Shown here piece by piece: positions 54,033-62,940 of a stretch of DNA of 64,000 nt. Where the stretch lies: assembly GCF_025950525.1 (NCBI RefSeq), contig NZ_JAPDGS010000005.1, positions 62,001 through 126,000 of the forward strand. Direction: 5' to 3'. The notes below the pieces were generated by a model. That model did no database searches. It was not told the DNA's origin and saw only the letters and a list, made by a program, of their open reading frames with translations. The position numbers and the translations under genes were made by a program. The DNA comes from Stagnihabitans lacustris. Lineage in GTDB: Bacteria > Pseudomonadota > Alphaproteobacteria > Rhodobacterales > Rhodobacteraceae. How positions within the stretch are numbered: the stretch's first letter is position 1; every line of letters begins with the position of its first letter.

Positions 54033-54931
54033 GGCGCGACCTCATAGCCCGCAGCCGCCATCACCCGCAGCAACTCCTTATGGCCCTTCTTGGCCATCTC
54101 CAAAGGCGGAGAGACTTTCGGGTCCTGTTCCGCCTCGACGACGAACCAACCCTCATAGCCCTTGGCGGCCAGAGCCTTGACCAGAACTTCGAAGTCCAAA
54201 GACCCATCGCCCGGCACGGTGAAGGCGCCCTTGACCACGGCATCGAGGAAAGACTCGCGGCTGCGGTCCAGACCATCCACCACCTTGGCCCGGATGTCTT
54301 TGGTATGGACATGGGTGATGCGGGCGTGATGCTTCTCGATCACCGCCAGATTGTCACCGCCCGCAAAGGCCATATGCCCGGCGTCGAACAGCAAGGGCAC
54401 GGTGGAGTGCTTCATCAATAGGTCCAGCTCCGCTTCCGTCTCGATCGCGGCGGCCATGTGGTGATGATAGGAAATCGGCATCCCGTTCCCCGCGCACCAA
54501 TCGGCAAAGTCGCTGATCTTGCGGCCATAGACCGCAATCTCGGCCTCGCTCAGGCGGGGTTTGGTTGTCAGTGGAGCGGACTTCACGCCTTGGACGCTGC
54601 GCGCAGTCTCGCCATAGACGATGCAGGGCGCGCCTGCGGCCTTGAAGAAGGCATGTTGCGCGGCGATCCGGTCCTTTTCGACCTCGATATCCCCGTCCAA
54701 CAACAGGCCCGAGAACCAGCCGCCACAGACCGAGATCCCGTGGCGGGCGAGGATCGGGCCAAGTTCGCCCATATCCATCGGAAAGCGCCGGCCGGTCTCC
54801 ATGCCGGTAAAGCCCGCCTCGGCGGCTTGACGCAGACATTCTTCCAGCGACACATCGTCCGAGAGTTCGGCCAGGTCGTCATTCCACCAGGCGATGGGGG
54901 CAATCCCGAGTTTGGCTTTCAAGATGGGCAT
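54029..54931 (-). CDS. iolE: myo-inosose-2 dehydratase IolE
   Basis: 300 residues. TIM barrel with IolE signatures KLGIAPIAWWNDDLAELSDDVSLEECLRQAAEAGFTGMETGRRFPMD, GISVCGGWFSG, YHHHMAAAIETEAELDLLM, LLFDAGHMAFAGGD, ITHVHTKDIRAKVVDGL and WFVVEAEQDPKVSPPLEMA. It dehydrates 2-keto-myo-inositol to 3D-trihydroxycyclohexane-1,2-dione. It lies 1 bp after iolD and overlaps the SDR gene. Confidence 0.95.
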   Translation of the reverse strand: MPILKAKLGIAPIAWWNDDLAELSDDVSLEECLRQAAEAGFTGMETGRRFPMDMGELGPILARHGISVCGGWFSGLLLDGDIEVEKDRIAAQHAFFKAAGAPCIVYGETARSVQGVKSAPLTTKPRLSEAEIAVYGRKISDFADWCAGNGMPISYHHHMAAAIETEAELDLLMKHSTVPLLFDAGHMAFAGGDNLAVIEKHHARITHVHTKDIRAKVVDGLDRSRESFLDAVVKGAFTVPGDGSLDFEVLVKALAAKGYEGWFVVEAEQDPKVSPPLEMAKKGHKELLRVMAAAGYEVAP

Positions 54932-54932
54932 A

Positions 54933-56804
54933 TTACACTCCGATACGTTGCTTGGCGCGGATGGCGATTTGTGCCTCGCGCGCTACCTTGACCGTCTCGC
55001 GGTCGGACACTTCCGGCACGCCCACATCCCAATCTGCGTCACCGGGGACCCAGGAATAGGCGTCGGTCGTGATGGTGATCAGGGTCGTGCGGTCATTGCC
55101 CCGCGCCCAGTCCAAAGCCTCTGCCAGGTCGGCCAGGCTTTCCACCTTGCGCGACAAGGCCCCCATCGAGGCCGCATGGGCCGCGAAATCGACATGCAGC
55201 GGGTTGGCCTTGTCGGTGATCCGGCAGTCCTTGAGCAGGTTGTTGAACCCCGGCACGCCCTTGAACTGCTGCAGCCGCGAGATCACCGCATAGCCGCCGT
55301 TGTCGCAGACCACGACGATCATCTTGTGACCCGACAGGACCGTCGAATAGATGTCCGAGTTCATCATCATATAGGTGCCATCGCCCAGCATGACGATGGG
55401 CGTGCCGCCAAGACCGCCGGGGCCGTCCTGAGCCATTGCACAGCCCCAACCGGCCGCGATCTCATAGCCCATGCAGGAGAAGCCGAACTCCAGATCAAAG
55501 GTGTTCGGGTCCTTGACGCGCCAGCCCTTGGCGACCTCGCCGGGGATGCCACCCGCCGCCGCGATCAAGGTGTCATTCGGCGCGGCCCAGTCGTTCACCA
55601 CATGCACCACCTGCGCATAGGTCGGCACAGGGGCATTGGTGGGCAGCTGGTGGGTGTCCAAGAGCGCGTCCCATTCCGCGAACAAAGCTTTGGCGCGCGG
55701 CAGGTGGGCCTTTGGCGCGGCCCAATCGCCCAGGGCGGCGTCAAGCTCGGTGATCCCCTCCAAAGCGTCGCTGACGACGGCAAGCGCGCGGTGCTTCAAG
55801 GCGTCAAACCGCGCGGCGTTGATCGCGATGAACCGGGCGTCCTGCGCGAAGGCCGTCCAGGACCCCGTCGTGAAGTCCTGCAACCGCGTGCCGACTGCCA
55901 AGATCACATCGGCTTCGGCCGCCAAAGCATTGGCCGAGGTCGAGCCGATGATCCCGATCGGCCCGCAATGCACCGGATCGGCATGGGTCAGGCCGCCTTT
56001 GCCCGCGATGGTCTCGACCACCGGGATACCGTGCTTGACCGCAAAGGCCTGAAGCGCGGTTTCCGCACCGGAATAGCGCACACCGCCGCCTGCAATGATC
56101 AGCGGGGTCTTGGCGGTCTTGAGCAAAGCCGCCGCCTCGGCCAGGGTCTGCCGATCCGCGCGGGGGCGGGGGATGCGCCAGACGCGCTCTTCGAAAAACA
56201 CCTCCGGGTAGTCGAAGGCCAGCTCCTGCGTGTCCTGCGGCAGGGCAAGGAAGGCCGGGCCGCAATCGGCCGGGTCCAGCATGGCGCCCACGGCCTGGGG
56301 CAAGGACTGGATCAGCTGCGCCGGATGGGTGATGCGGTCCCAATAGCGCGTCACCGCCTTGAAGGCGTCGTTCACGGTCAGCGTCGGGTTGTTGTAGTGT
56401 TCGACCTGCTGCAAGACCGGATCGGGCAGGCGGTTGGTAAAGGTATCGCCCGCGATCAACAGCAGGGGCAGGCGGTTGGCATGGGCCGTCCCCGCCGCCG
56501 TCACCATGTTAAGCGCTCCTGGCCCGATGGACGAGGTCGCCACCATCAGTTGACGCCGCCGTTTCGCCTTGGCAAAACCGATGGCGGCCAGGGCCATCGA
56601 CTGCTCATTCTGGCCGCGCCAGGTCGGCAATTGGTCCTGCACGGCCTCCAAGGCCTCGGACAGGCAGGTGACATTGCCATGGCCAAAGATGCCAAAGACG
56701 CCGGCGAACAGCGGCACTTTCTCGCCGTCGATCTCGGTCATCTGCGCGCAAAGCCAGCGCACCAAAGCCTGTGCCATCGTAAGGCTGATCGTTGACTGGC
56801 CCAT
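54933..56804 (-). CDS. iolD: trihydroxycyclohexanedione hydrolase IolD
   Basis: 623 residues from ATG 56804 (CAGGGAGGAGTTCAC upstream), full length. A ThDP enzyme: N-terminal Pyr domain (LFAGVFGIFGHGNVTCLSEALE, RGQNEQSMALAAIGFAKAKRRRQ), central domain (LIIAGGGVRYSGAETALQAFAVKHGIPVVETIAGKGGLTHADPVHCGPIGIIGS) and ThDP/Mg motif (PIVMLGDGTYMMMNSDIYSTVLSGHKMIVVVCDNGG). It opens the ring of the dione to 5-deoxy-glucuronate. First gene of the iolD-iolE-SDR operon. Confidence 0.96.
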   Translation of the reverse strand: MGQSTISLTMAQALVRWLCAQMTEIDGEKVPLFAGVFGIFGHGNVTCLSEALEAVQDQLPTWRGQNEQSMALAAIGFAKAKRRRQLMVATSSIGPGALNMVTAAGTAHANRLPLLLIAGDTFTNRLPDPVLQQVEHYNNPTLTVNDAFKAVTRYWDRITHPAQLIQSLPQAVGAMLDPADCGPAFLALPQDTQELAFDYPEVFFEERVWRIPRPRADRQTLAEAAALLKTAKTPLIIAGGGVRYSGAETALQAFAVKHGIPVVETIAGKGGLTHADPVHCGPIGIIGSTSANALAAEADVILAVGTRLQDFTTGSWTAFAQDARFIAINAARFDALKHRALAVVSDALEGITELDAALGDWAAPKAHLPRAKALFAEWDALLDTHQLPTNAPVPTYAQVVHVVNDWAAPNDTLIAAAGGIPGEVAKGWRVKDPNTFDLEFGFSCMGYEIAAGWGCAMAQDGPGGLGGTPIVMLGDGTYMMMNSDIYSTVLSGHKMIVVVCDNGGYAVISRLQQFKGVPGFNNLLKDCRITDKANPLHVDFAAHAASMGALSRKVESLADLAEALDWARGNDRTTLITITTDAYSWVPGDADWDVGVPEVSDRETVKVAREAQIAIRAKQRIGV

Positions 56805-56847
56805 GTGAACTCCTCCCTGAGATTTGCCGGAACAATAAACTTGATCA

Positions 56848-56884
56848 TTGAATATTGACAACAACAATCTTATGCAATGATGAT
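56848..56884. promoter_or_regulatory. divergent promoter region between iolD and the dehydrogenase operon
   Basis: Plus strand: CATTGAATATTGACAA contains TTGACA (56856-56861), with a weak -10 (TGATGA) 17 bp on. Minus strand: TTGTCA ... TATTGT with 18-bp spacing could serve iolD. The AT-rich block contrasts with flanks. The ATTGAATATTGACAA element resembles the one before the ABC transporter. Confidence 0.45.
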
Positions 56885-56941
56885 TGCGTAAGCGGGTCCG
56901 GGATGGATTTTGCAGAAGTGCAGTTGGGGGAGAGAGCCGGG

Positions 56942-58372
56942 ATGTATGAAAACTATGGACTATTCCTCGGGGGTGCCTGGGTGCAGGGCGCCGAGACCGC
57001 GGCGGTCTTTTCCCCGGTGACAGAAAAGCCCTTGGGTCTGTGCCCGCAGGCCGGTCTGGCCGAGACCGCCGCCGCCATCGAGGCTGCGGCACGCGGCCTG
57101 AAGGCCTGGGGGGCGACGGCCGCCTTTGCCCGCGCCGATGCGCTGCACAAGATCGCCGACGAGATGGCCCGCCGCACGGATGAGGCGGCGCGGATGATCA
57201 GCCTTGAGACCGGCAAGCCGATTGCGCAATCGGGCCGCGAATGGGGCCTGAGCGTCGACCAGTTCCGCTGGTATGCCGAGGAAGCCCGCCGGATCTATGG
57301 CCGCATCGTCGAATCCCGTGTGCCGGGCGGCCGGTTCGAGATCCACCACGAGCCGGTGGGCATCGTGGCCGCCTTCACCGCCTGGAACTTCCCCGCCGCC
57401 CTGATCGCGCGCAAGGTGGCGCCCGCGCTGGCTGCGGGCTGTTCGGTCATTGTCCGGCCCTCAAGCCAGACGCCGGGCGTGGCCATGGTCATGGTCGATT
57501 GCTGCCGGGCGGGGGGCTTGCCGGAGGGGACTTTGGGCCTGGTGGTCGGGCCGACTGCGACGACCTATGCGCCGATCATGGCGGACAAACGGGTGCGCAA
57601 GGTGTCGTTGACGGGCTCGACAAGGGTGGGTCAGCAGATGATCCGCGACGCGGCCGCCACGCTGAAAAAAGTCTCGATGGAGCTGGGCGGCAACGCCCCC
57701 GTCATCATCTATGACGATGCCGACCTGGAAGGCGCCCTGAACCTTGCCGTGCCGACCAAGTTTGCCAATGCGGGCCAGGTCTGCGTGACGGGCGACCGCT
57801 TTTATGTCCATGAGAGCCTGCATGACGCCTTTGTCGCGGGCTTTGCCGCGAGGGCCGAGGCGATCAAGCTGGGCGATGGCCTGGACCCAACGGTGGGCAT
57901 GGGGCCGCTGATCAACGCAGGCCGCCTGGCCGAGATGGAAAAGATCGTGGCAGGCGCCGAGGCCGCGGGCGCGCGCCTGGTCACCGGCGGGGCACGGGCG
58001 GGCTTTAACGCGGGCCATTTCTATTTGCCCACGGTTCTGGCCGATTGCTCTGACGACATGGCGGTGATGGCCGAGGAAAACTTCGGCCCCATCGCGGCCA
58101 TCACCCGTTTCCGCGACGAGGATGAGGTTCTGGCGCGCGCCAACAGCACCGATATGGGCCTGTCGGCCTATGCGTTCACGACCAACCCCGGGCGCGCGCG
58201 CCGCACCGTGGCGGGGCTCAAGGCCGGGATGGTGGGGATCAACTCCTTTGCCATGGCGGCCTCTGAGGCGCCCTTTGGCGGCACCAACCACTCTGGCATG
58301 GGGCGCGAGGGCGGCACGGAAGGCATCCGCGATTACCTGGACGTCAAATCCTCACAGGTGGTCTGGGCATGA
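56942..58372 (+). CDS. NAD(P)-dependent semialdehyde-type aldehyde dehydrogenase
   Basis: 476 residues from ATG 56942 (GGGGGAGAGAGCCGGG upstream). ALDH motifs: FTAWNFPAALIARKVAPALAAGCSVIVRPSSQTP, VSLTGSTRVGQQ, MELGGNAPVIIYDDADLEGAL (catalytic Glu), AGQVCVTGDRFYVHE (catalytic Cys), EENFGPIAAITRF. It is nearest to succinate-semialdehyde dehydrogenases (GabD type) and not to the CoA-acylating MmsA/IolA used in the standard inositol pathway. First gene of a six-gene operon. Confidence 0.9.
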   Translation: MYENYGLFLGGAWVQGAETAAVFSPVTEKPLGLCPQAGLAETAAAIEAAARGLKAWGATAAFARADALHKIADEMARRTDEAARMISLETGKPIAQSGREWGLSVDQFRWYAEEARRIYGRIVESRVPGGRFEIHHEPVGIVAAFTAWNFPAALIARKVAPALAAGCSVIVRPSSQTPGVAMVMVDCCRAGGLPEGTLGLVVGPTATTYAPIMADKRVRKVSLTGSTRVGQQMIRDAAATLKKVSMELGGNAPVIIYDDADLEGALNLAVPTKFANAGQVCVTGDRFYVHESLHDAFVAGFAARAEAIKLGDGLDPTVGMGPLINAGRLAEMEKIVAGAEAAGARLVTGGARAGFNAGHFYLPTVLADCSDDMAVMAEENFGPIAAITRFRDEDEVLARANSTDMGLSAYAFTTNPGRARRTVAGLKAGMVGINSFAMAASEAPFGGTNHSGMGREGGTEGIRDYLDVKSSQVVWA

Positions 58373-59175
58373 TCGCGAACCGTCTGAAAGCTTTGTGGGC
58401 CGAGGGGAAACCGGCGATCAACGGGTGGTGTTCCATCGGCAACCCCTTCACCGCCGAGATCATGGCGGCGCAGGGGTTTGATTCTGTGACCATCGACATG
58501 CAGCACGGCGCTTTGGATTATTCGGCCGTCCTGCCGATGTTCCAGGCGATGCGGGCCAGCGGTGCGGTCCTGATGGCCCGCGTGCCCTGGAACGAGCCCG
58601 GGGTGATCATGAAGGCGCTGGACGCCGGCGCCTATGGCATCATCTGCCCGATGGTGAACACCGCCGAGGATGCGGCGGCTTTCGTGCGCTGCCTGCGCTA
58701 TCCGCCGCATGGCGAGCGCAGCTTTGGCCCGACCCGGGTCAGCTTTGCCGCCGGTGCGAATTACGCCGGCGAGGCCAATGACAACATGATCGGCCTTGCG
58801 ATGATCGAAACGGCGGAGGCCTTTGCCAATGTCGATGCCATCGCGGCGACCCCGGGGCTGGACGGGCTTTACATCGGCCCCGCCGACCTGACGCTGTCCC
58901 TGACCCAAGGCCGCCTGGCCCCCGGCTTTGACCGCGAAGAGCCAGAGATGATTGCCGCCATCCAGACCATCCTGGCTGCGGCGAAAAAGGCCGGCATCCG
59001 GGCGGGCATCCATTGCGGGACGCCGGATTATGCCGCGAAAGCCATCGGCTGGGGCTTTGATCTGACCACGGTGGGCGGCGACAGTCGCTTTCTGGCGGCG
59101 GCGGCGGGGGCTGCGGTGACGAAGTTCCGCGAGTTGACCAAGGGCACCGCAAAAACCGAAGGGGGGGCTTATTGA
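58369..59175 (+). CDS. HpcH/HpaI-type 2-keto-acid aldolase
   Basis: 268 residues overlapping the ALDH gene by ATGA. HpaI motifs: GWCSIGNPFTAEIMAAQGFDSVTIDMQHG (catalytic His), VLMARVPWNEPGVIMKALDAGAYGIICPMVNTAEDA (substrate-binding Arg), IGLAMIETAEAFANVDAIAATPGLDGLYIGPADL (metal-binding Glu and Asp). Such metal-dependent aldolases split 2-keto-3-deoxy sugar acids into pyruvate and an aldehyde. Unusual in an inositol locus, where an IolJ-type aldolase would be expected. Confidence 0.9.
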   Translation: MIANRLKALWAEGKPAINGWCSIGNPFTAEIMAAQGFDSVTIDMQHGALDYSAVLPMFQAMRASGAVLMARVPWNEPGVIMKALDAGAYGIICPMVNTAEDAAAFVRCLRYPPHGERSFGPTRVSFAAGANYAGEANDNMIGLAMIETAEAFANVDAIAATPGLDGLYIGPADLTLSLTQGRLAPGFDREEPEMIAAIQTILAAAKKAGIRAGIHCGTPDYAAKAIGWGFDLTTVGGDSRFLAAAAGAAVTKFRELTKGTAKTEGGAY

Positions 59176-60113
59176 TGCCGCATCTTCTGGTGGCGGGGAA
59201 ACTGCATCCTTCGGGGCTGGACCTTCTGCGCGGCTCTGGCCTCAGCTTTGATTACTTTGAGGCGATCACCGAGGCCTCCTATCAAGAGGCCCTGCCGCGT
59301 GCCGATGCCTTGGTGATCCGGACCCAACCCCTTTCGGCGGCATCGGTCGCCAAGGCGCCGGGGCTGAAGATCGTCTCGCGTCATGGCGTGGGCTATGATG
59401 CGGTGGATGTCGCGGCGCTGAACGCGCGGAACATCCCGCTGTGCATCGTGGGGGATGTGAACTCGGCCGGGGTTGCCGAACATGCGATGATGCTGATCCT
59501 GGCGGCCTCCCATCGGCTGATCGCGGCGGACCGGGCGACACGGGCGGGGAATTGGGGCTGGAGGAACGGCTTGCAAACCCATGAGGTTGCAGGGAAAACC
59601 CTGCTGATCCTCGGCTTTGGCCGCATCGGGCGGCATCTGGCGGGCATGGCGCGGGCCTTTGGCATGAAGGTCACGGCCTATGACCCTTTCGTCACCGATT
59701 GGCCCGACCTGGCCACCCGCGTCACCGACCTTGAGGCGGGGCTAGCGCTCGCCGATGCGGTGTCCTTGCACCTTCCGCGCGCCGACCGCTGCATCCTGGG
59801 GGCGGCTCAGCTTGCCGCGATGAAGCCCGGCGCCGTCGTCGTCAACACGGCGCGGGGGGGCCTGATCGACGAGGTGGCCCTTGCCGCAGCCCTGCAAAGC
59901 CACCTCGGCGGCGCGGGAATCGAGGTCTTTGACGCCGAGCCGCCAAGCCCGGACCATCCCCTCTTTGGGCTGGAAAACGCCATCCTCACCCCGCACAATG
60001 CTGCCCTGACCGTGGAATGTGCCGAGCGCATGGCCCTGGCTTCGGTGCAGAACGTGCTTGATTTCTTTGCGGGGCGGCTGGACCCCTCGCTGATCGTGAA
60101 CAAGGTATCCTGA
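59175..60113 (+). CDS. D-2-hydroxyacid dehydrogenase (phosphoglycerate dehydrogenase-like)
   Basis: 312 residues from ATG 59175, overlapping the aldolase stop by one base. NAD motif GKTLLILGFGRIGRHLAGMARAFGMKVTAYDP. The catalytic triad is Arg in VNTARGGLIDE, Glu in VFDAEPPSPDHPLF and His in LTPHNAALT; substrate-side motif SRHGVGYDAVDVAAL. No ACT domain, so it is a short hydroxyacid dehydrogenase. It probably interconverts a 2-keto acid and its D-hydroxy acid in this pathway. Confidence 0.9.
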   Translation: MPHLLVAGKLHPSGLDLLRGSGLSFDYFEAITEASYQEALPRADALVIRTQPLSAASVAKAPGLKIVSRHGVGYDAVDVAALNARNIPLCIVGDVNSAGVAEHAMMLILAASHRLIAADRATRAGNWGWRNGLQTHEVAGKTLLILGFGRIGRHLAGMARAFGMKVTAYDPFVTDWPDLATRVTDLEAGLALADAVSLHLPRADRCILGAAQLAAMKPGAVVVNTARGGLIDEVALAAALQSHLGGAGIEVFDAEPPSPDHPLFGLENAILTPHNAALTVECAERMALASVQNVLDFFAGRLDPSLIVNKVS

Positions 60114-61225
60114 TGAAAAAGCGTCTGAACATCGGCCTGATCGGCACCGGCTTCATGGGCAAGGCCCATGTCTATGGCTTTACCTCGGCCCCCAAGGTCT
60201 TTGATCTGCCCTTCGATCTGCACCTGCACACCGTGGCCGACATCACCCCCGAGGCGGCCGAGCGCGCCCGTCAGGCCCTGGGCTTTGAACAGGCCACCGC
60301 CGATTGGCGCACGATCATTGCGGACCCCGCGATTGACGTGGTCTCGATCACCGCGCCCAATGCGTTGCACAAAGAGATGTCCTTGGCCGCCATCGCTGCG
60401 GGCAAGCATGTCTATTGCGAAAAGCCGCTGGCGCCCTTGGCCAAGGACGCTTTGGAGATGACCTTGGCCGCCGAGGCCAAGGGCGTGAAAACGCAAGTGG
60501 GCTTCAACTACCTCTGCAACCCGATGCTGGCTCTGGCCCGCGACATGATCCAGGCCGGAGAGCTGGGCGAGATCCGTGGCTATCGCGGCATCCACTGCGA
60601 AGACTACATGGCCGACCCCTCGGGCAACTGGACCTTCCGCCACGACCCGGCGGGCGGCGGCGCTTTGGCCGATATCGGGTCCCATGCGCTGGCCACGGCC
60701 GAGTTCCTCTGTGGCCCCATCACCCGTGTCATGGGCCATTGTGTCACCATGATCCACGAACGCCCCGACGGGCGGGGTGGGCGCAAAGCGGTCACCGTCG
60801 ACGACCTTGGCCGCGCCTTCCTGCGCTTTGAAAACGGCGCCAGCGGGTCCATCGAGGGCAACTGGATCGCCACGGGCCGCAAGATGCAGCATGACTTCGA
60901 GGTCTATGGCACCAAGGGCGCCCTGGCCTTTTCGCAGGAACATTTCAACGTCTTGAACTTCTTCAACACCCAAGACCCCAAGGGCCGCCAGGGCTTCCGC
61001 CGCATCGAGGCCTCGCCAGATCACGCGCCCTATGGGTTGTTCTGCGTGGCAGCAGGCCACCAACTGGGCTTCAACGACCTCAAGGCCATCGAGGTGGCGG
61101 GCTATATCCAGGCCATCGGCGGCGCGGCGGAGCCCTTCAACTTCCGCAAGGGCCTGCGCATCCAAACCCTGATCGAGACGATCCAGGCCTCCTCGCGCGA
61201 GGAACGCTGGATCGACGTGGCATGA
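60113..61225 (+). CDS. Gfo/Idh/MocA-family dehydrogenase
   Basis: 370 residues overlapping the previous stop (TGATG). NIGLIGTGFMGKAHVYGF (Rossmann), APNALHKEMSLAAIAAGKHVYCEKPLAPLAKDALEMTLAAEAKGVKTQVGFNYLCNP (EKPL with catalytic Lys) and GGGALADIGSHALATAEFLCGPI (Asp and His of the active site). This composition resembles inositol/scyllo-inositol dehydrogenases of the IolX/IolW/IdhA types. Confidence 0.88.
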   Translation: MKKRLNIGLIGTGFMGKAHVYGFTSAPKVFDLPFDLHLHTVADITPEAAERARQALGFEQATADWRTIIADPAIDVVSITAPNALHKEMSLAAIAAGKHVYCEKPLAPLAKDALEMTLAAEAKGVKTQVGFNYLCNPMLALARDMIQAGELGEIRGYRGIHCEDYMADPSGNWTFRHDPAGGGALADIGSHALATAEFLCGPITRVMGHCVTMIHERPDGRGGRKAVTVDDLGRAFLRFENGASGSIEGNWIATGRKMQHDFEVYGTKGALAFSQEHFNVLNFFNTQDPKGRQGFRRIEASPDHAPYGLFCVAAGHQLGFNDLKAIEVAGYIQAIGGAAEPFNFRKGLRIQTLIETIQASSREERWIDVA

Positions 61226-62142
61226 TCGCCGTTGGTGTCATAGGCCTTGGCGTCATGGGGGCCGACCACGCCCGCCTGTTGCGTGACGAGGTGCGCGGCG
61301 CCTATCTGGCCGCCACCTGCGACCCGGTGCGAGATTGCACTCACAGCGACCCGCTGGAGCTGATCCATGCGGTCGATGCCGTGGTCATCGCCAGCCCCGA
61401 CGCGACCCATGCCGGCCTTGCGCTGGCCTGCATCGCGGCGGGCAAGCCGGTGCTCTGCGAAAAGCCGCTGGGGGCCACCTCTGCCGAGGCTTGGGAGGTG
61501 GTGCAGGCCGAAACCACCCTTGGCCGCCGTCTGGTGCAAGTGGGTTACATGCGCCGCTTTGACCCGGCTTACCTTGCGATGAAGGCCTGTGACATCGGCC
61601 CGCCTGCGCTGTTGCACAACATCCACCGCAACGCCCAGGCGCCCGATTGGTTCACCGGCGCCATGCCGATCACCAACTCTCTGGTCCACGAAATCGACAT
61701 CTCGCGCTGGATGCTTGACGACGAGATCACCGAGGCCCGGGTGGTGGGCCAAGATCCGATGCTTGTGACGATGCGGACGGCCAAGGGCGTGCTGATTTCC
61801 ACCGAGGTCTTCATGAACGCGGCCTATGGCTATCACGTCCATGCCGAACTGGTGGGGCGTCGCGGCACGGTCGCCATGGCGCAGCCCACCCGCATTGTCA
61901 CCAACCGTGAGGGCCATCACGGCCATGGCTACCCGATGAACTGGGTGCCGCGCTTTGCGGAGGCCTACCGGGCGCAGATGACGGCCTTTGTGGCCGGTGT
62001 GGCCTCGGGCGTGCTGCCCGGTGCCACGGCCTGGGACGGCTATGCTGCAACGGCGATTGCCGAACAGATCATCCCGGGCCTGGCCTCTGGCTTGGCCCAG
62101 ACCATCAGCCTTCCCGCCAAACCATCGCTTTACGAGGCTTGA
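61222..62142 (+). CDS. Gfo/Idh/MocA-family dehydrogenase, IolG-like
   Basis: 306 residues overlapping the previous gene by ATGA. IAVGVIGLGVMGADHARLLRDEVRGAYLAATCDPV, SPDATHAGLALACIAAGKPVLCEKPLGATSAEAWEVVQAE, VGYMRRFDPAYLAMKA and ITNSLVHEIDISRWMLDDEITEARVVG match the layout of inositol 2-dehydrogenases (MRRFDPAY, HEIDxxRW). The FDPAY/HEID pattern makes it the best IolG candidate here, converting myo-inositol to 2-keto-myo-inositol for IolE. Confidence 0.85.
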   Translation: MIAVGVIGLGVMGADHARLLRDEVRGAYLAATCDPVRDCTHSDPLELIHAVDAVVIASPDATHAGLALACIAAGKPVLCEKPLGATSAEAWEVVQAETTLGRRLVQVGYMRRFDPAYLAMKACDIGPPALLHNIHRNAQAPDWFTGAMPITNSLVHEIDISRWMLDDEITEARVVGQDPMLVTMRTAKGVLISTEVFMNAAYGYHVHAELVGRRGTVAMAQPTRIVTNREGHHGHGYPMNWVPRFAEAYRAQMTAFVAGVASGVLPGATAWDGYAATAIAEQIIPGLASGLAQTISLPAKPSLYEA

Positions 62143-62143
62143 G

Positions 62144-62938
62144 ATGAAGCTTGCCATCAACCGGACCTGCGCGCCGGGGCTTTCCTTGCCCGACTTCATC
62201 GCGCTGGCCCAACGGGCGGGCGTCAGTGCCGTCGAGATCCGGGGCGACATCGAGGGCCGGGAGTTCGCCGATGGCACGCCTGCCGCCGCACTTCGCGCCC
62301 GGCTGGCCGATGCGGGTCTGGTCGTGGCCTCGGTCAATGCGCTGCAACGCTTCAACGACTGGTCCTCCGCCCGCGCCGAGGAGGCCCGCCGCCTGGTGGC
62401 CTATGCCGCTGACCTGGGCGCGCCGGGTCTGGTCCTGTGCCCCGTCCACACGCCCGAGACCTGGGACGACCCCGCCGCCAAGCTGCGCGAGGGGCTGGCG
62501 GCCCTGGCGCCGATCCTGCGCGCGCATGGCATCAAGGGCTATGTCGAGCCCTTGGGCATGACACATTCGACGATGAAGCGGCAGGACATGGCCGTGGCGG
62601 CGGTCTCGGCGATCGACGGTTGGGACTGCTATCAGCTGTGTTATGACACGTTCCAGTTCTTTCGCTGCGGCGATGACCTTCTGTTTCCTCAGCATATTGG
62701 CCTCGCGCATATGTCCGGCATCACTGCCCCGGGCGCGCCCGGCGATCTGACCGAGCCCGACCGTGGCCTGATCTTCCCGGGCGACCGGGTGGGCAACATC
62801 GCCCAGCTTCAGGCGCTGCGGGCTGCGGGATATGCGGGCTTCGTCTCGATGGAGCCCTTCTCGCCCAAGGTGCAAAACGACCCCGACCTGGCCCAGCACC
62901 TGCGCGCCAGCCTGGATTACGTCCAGGCCCTGATCTAA
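62144..62938 (+). CDS. iolI: inosose isomerase-like TIM-barrel protein (IolI)
   Basis: 264 residues, 1 bp after the previous stop. The order of motifs matches IolI: MKLAINRTCAPGLSLPDFIALAQRAGVSAVEIRGDI, VVASVNALQRFNDW, KGYVEPLGMTHSTMKRQDMAVAAVSAI (Glu ligand), LCYDTFQFFRCGDD (Asp, His replaced by Gln-Phe-Phe), IGLAHMSGITAP (His) and TEPDRGLIFPGDRVGNIAQLQALRAAGYAGFVSMEPFSP (Glu). IolI interconverts 2-keto-myo-inositol and 1-keto-D-chiro-inositol. Last gene of the operon. Confidence 0.8.
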   Translation: MKLAINRTCAPGLSLPDFIALAQRAGVSAVEIRGDIEGREFADGTPAAALRARLADAGLVVASVNALQRFNDWSSARAEEARRLVAYAADLGAPGLVLCPVHTPETWDDPAAKLREGLAALAPILRAHGIKGYVEPLGMTHSTMKRQDMAVAAVSAIDGWDCYQLCYDTFQFFRCGDDLLFPQHIGLAHMSGITAPGAPGDLTEPDRGLIFPGDRVGNIAQLQALRAAGYAGFVSMEPFSPKVQNDPDLAQHLRASLDYVQALI

Positions 62939-62940
62939 GG

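Noticed and set aside
56942..58372. IolA/MmsA (CoA-acylating methylmalonate semialdehyde dehydrogenase)
   Set aside because: The motifs around the catalytic Glu (MELGGNAPV) and Cys (AGQVCVTGDRF) are those of succinate-semialdehyde-type ALDHs. The MmsA pattern is absent.
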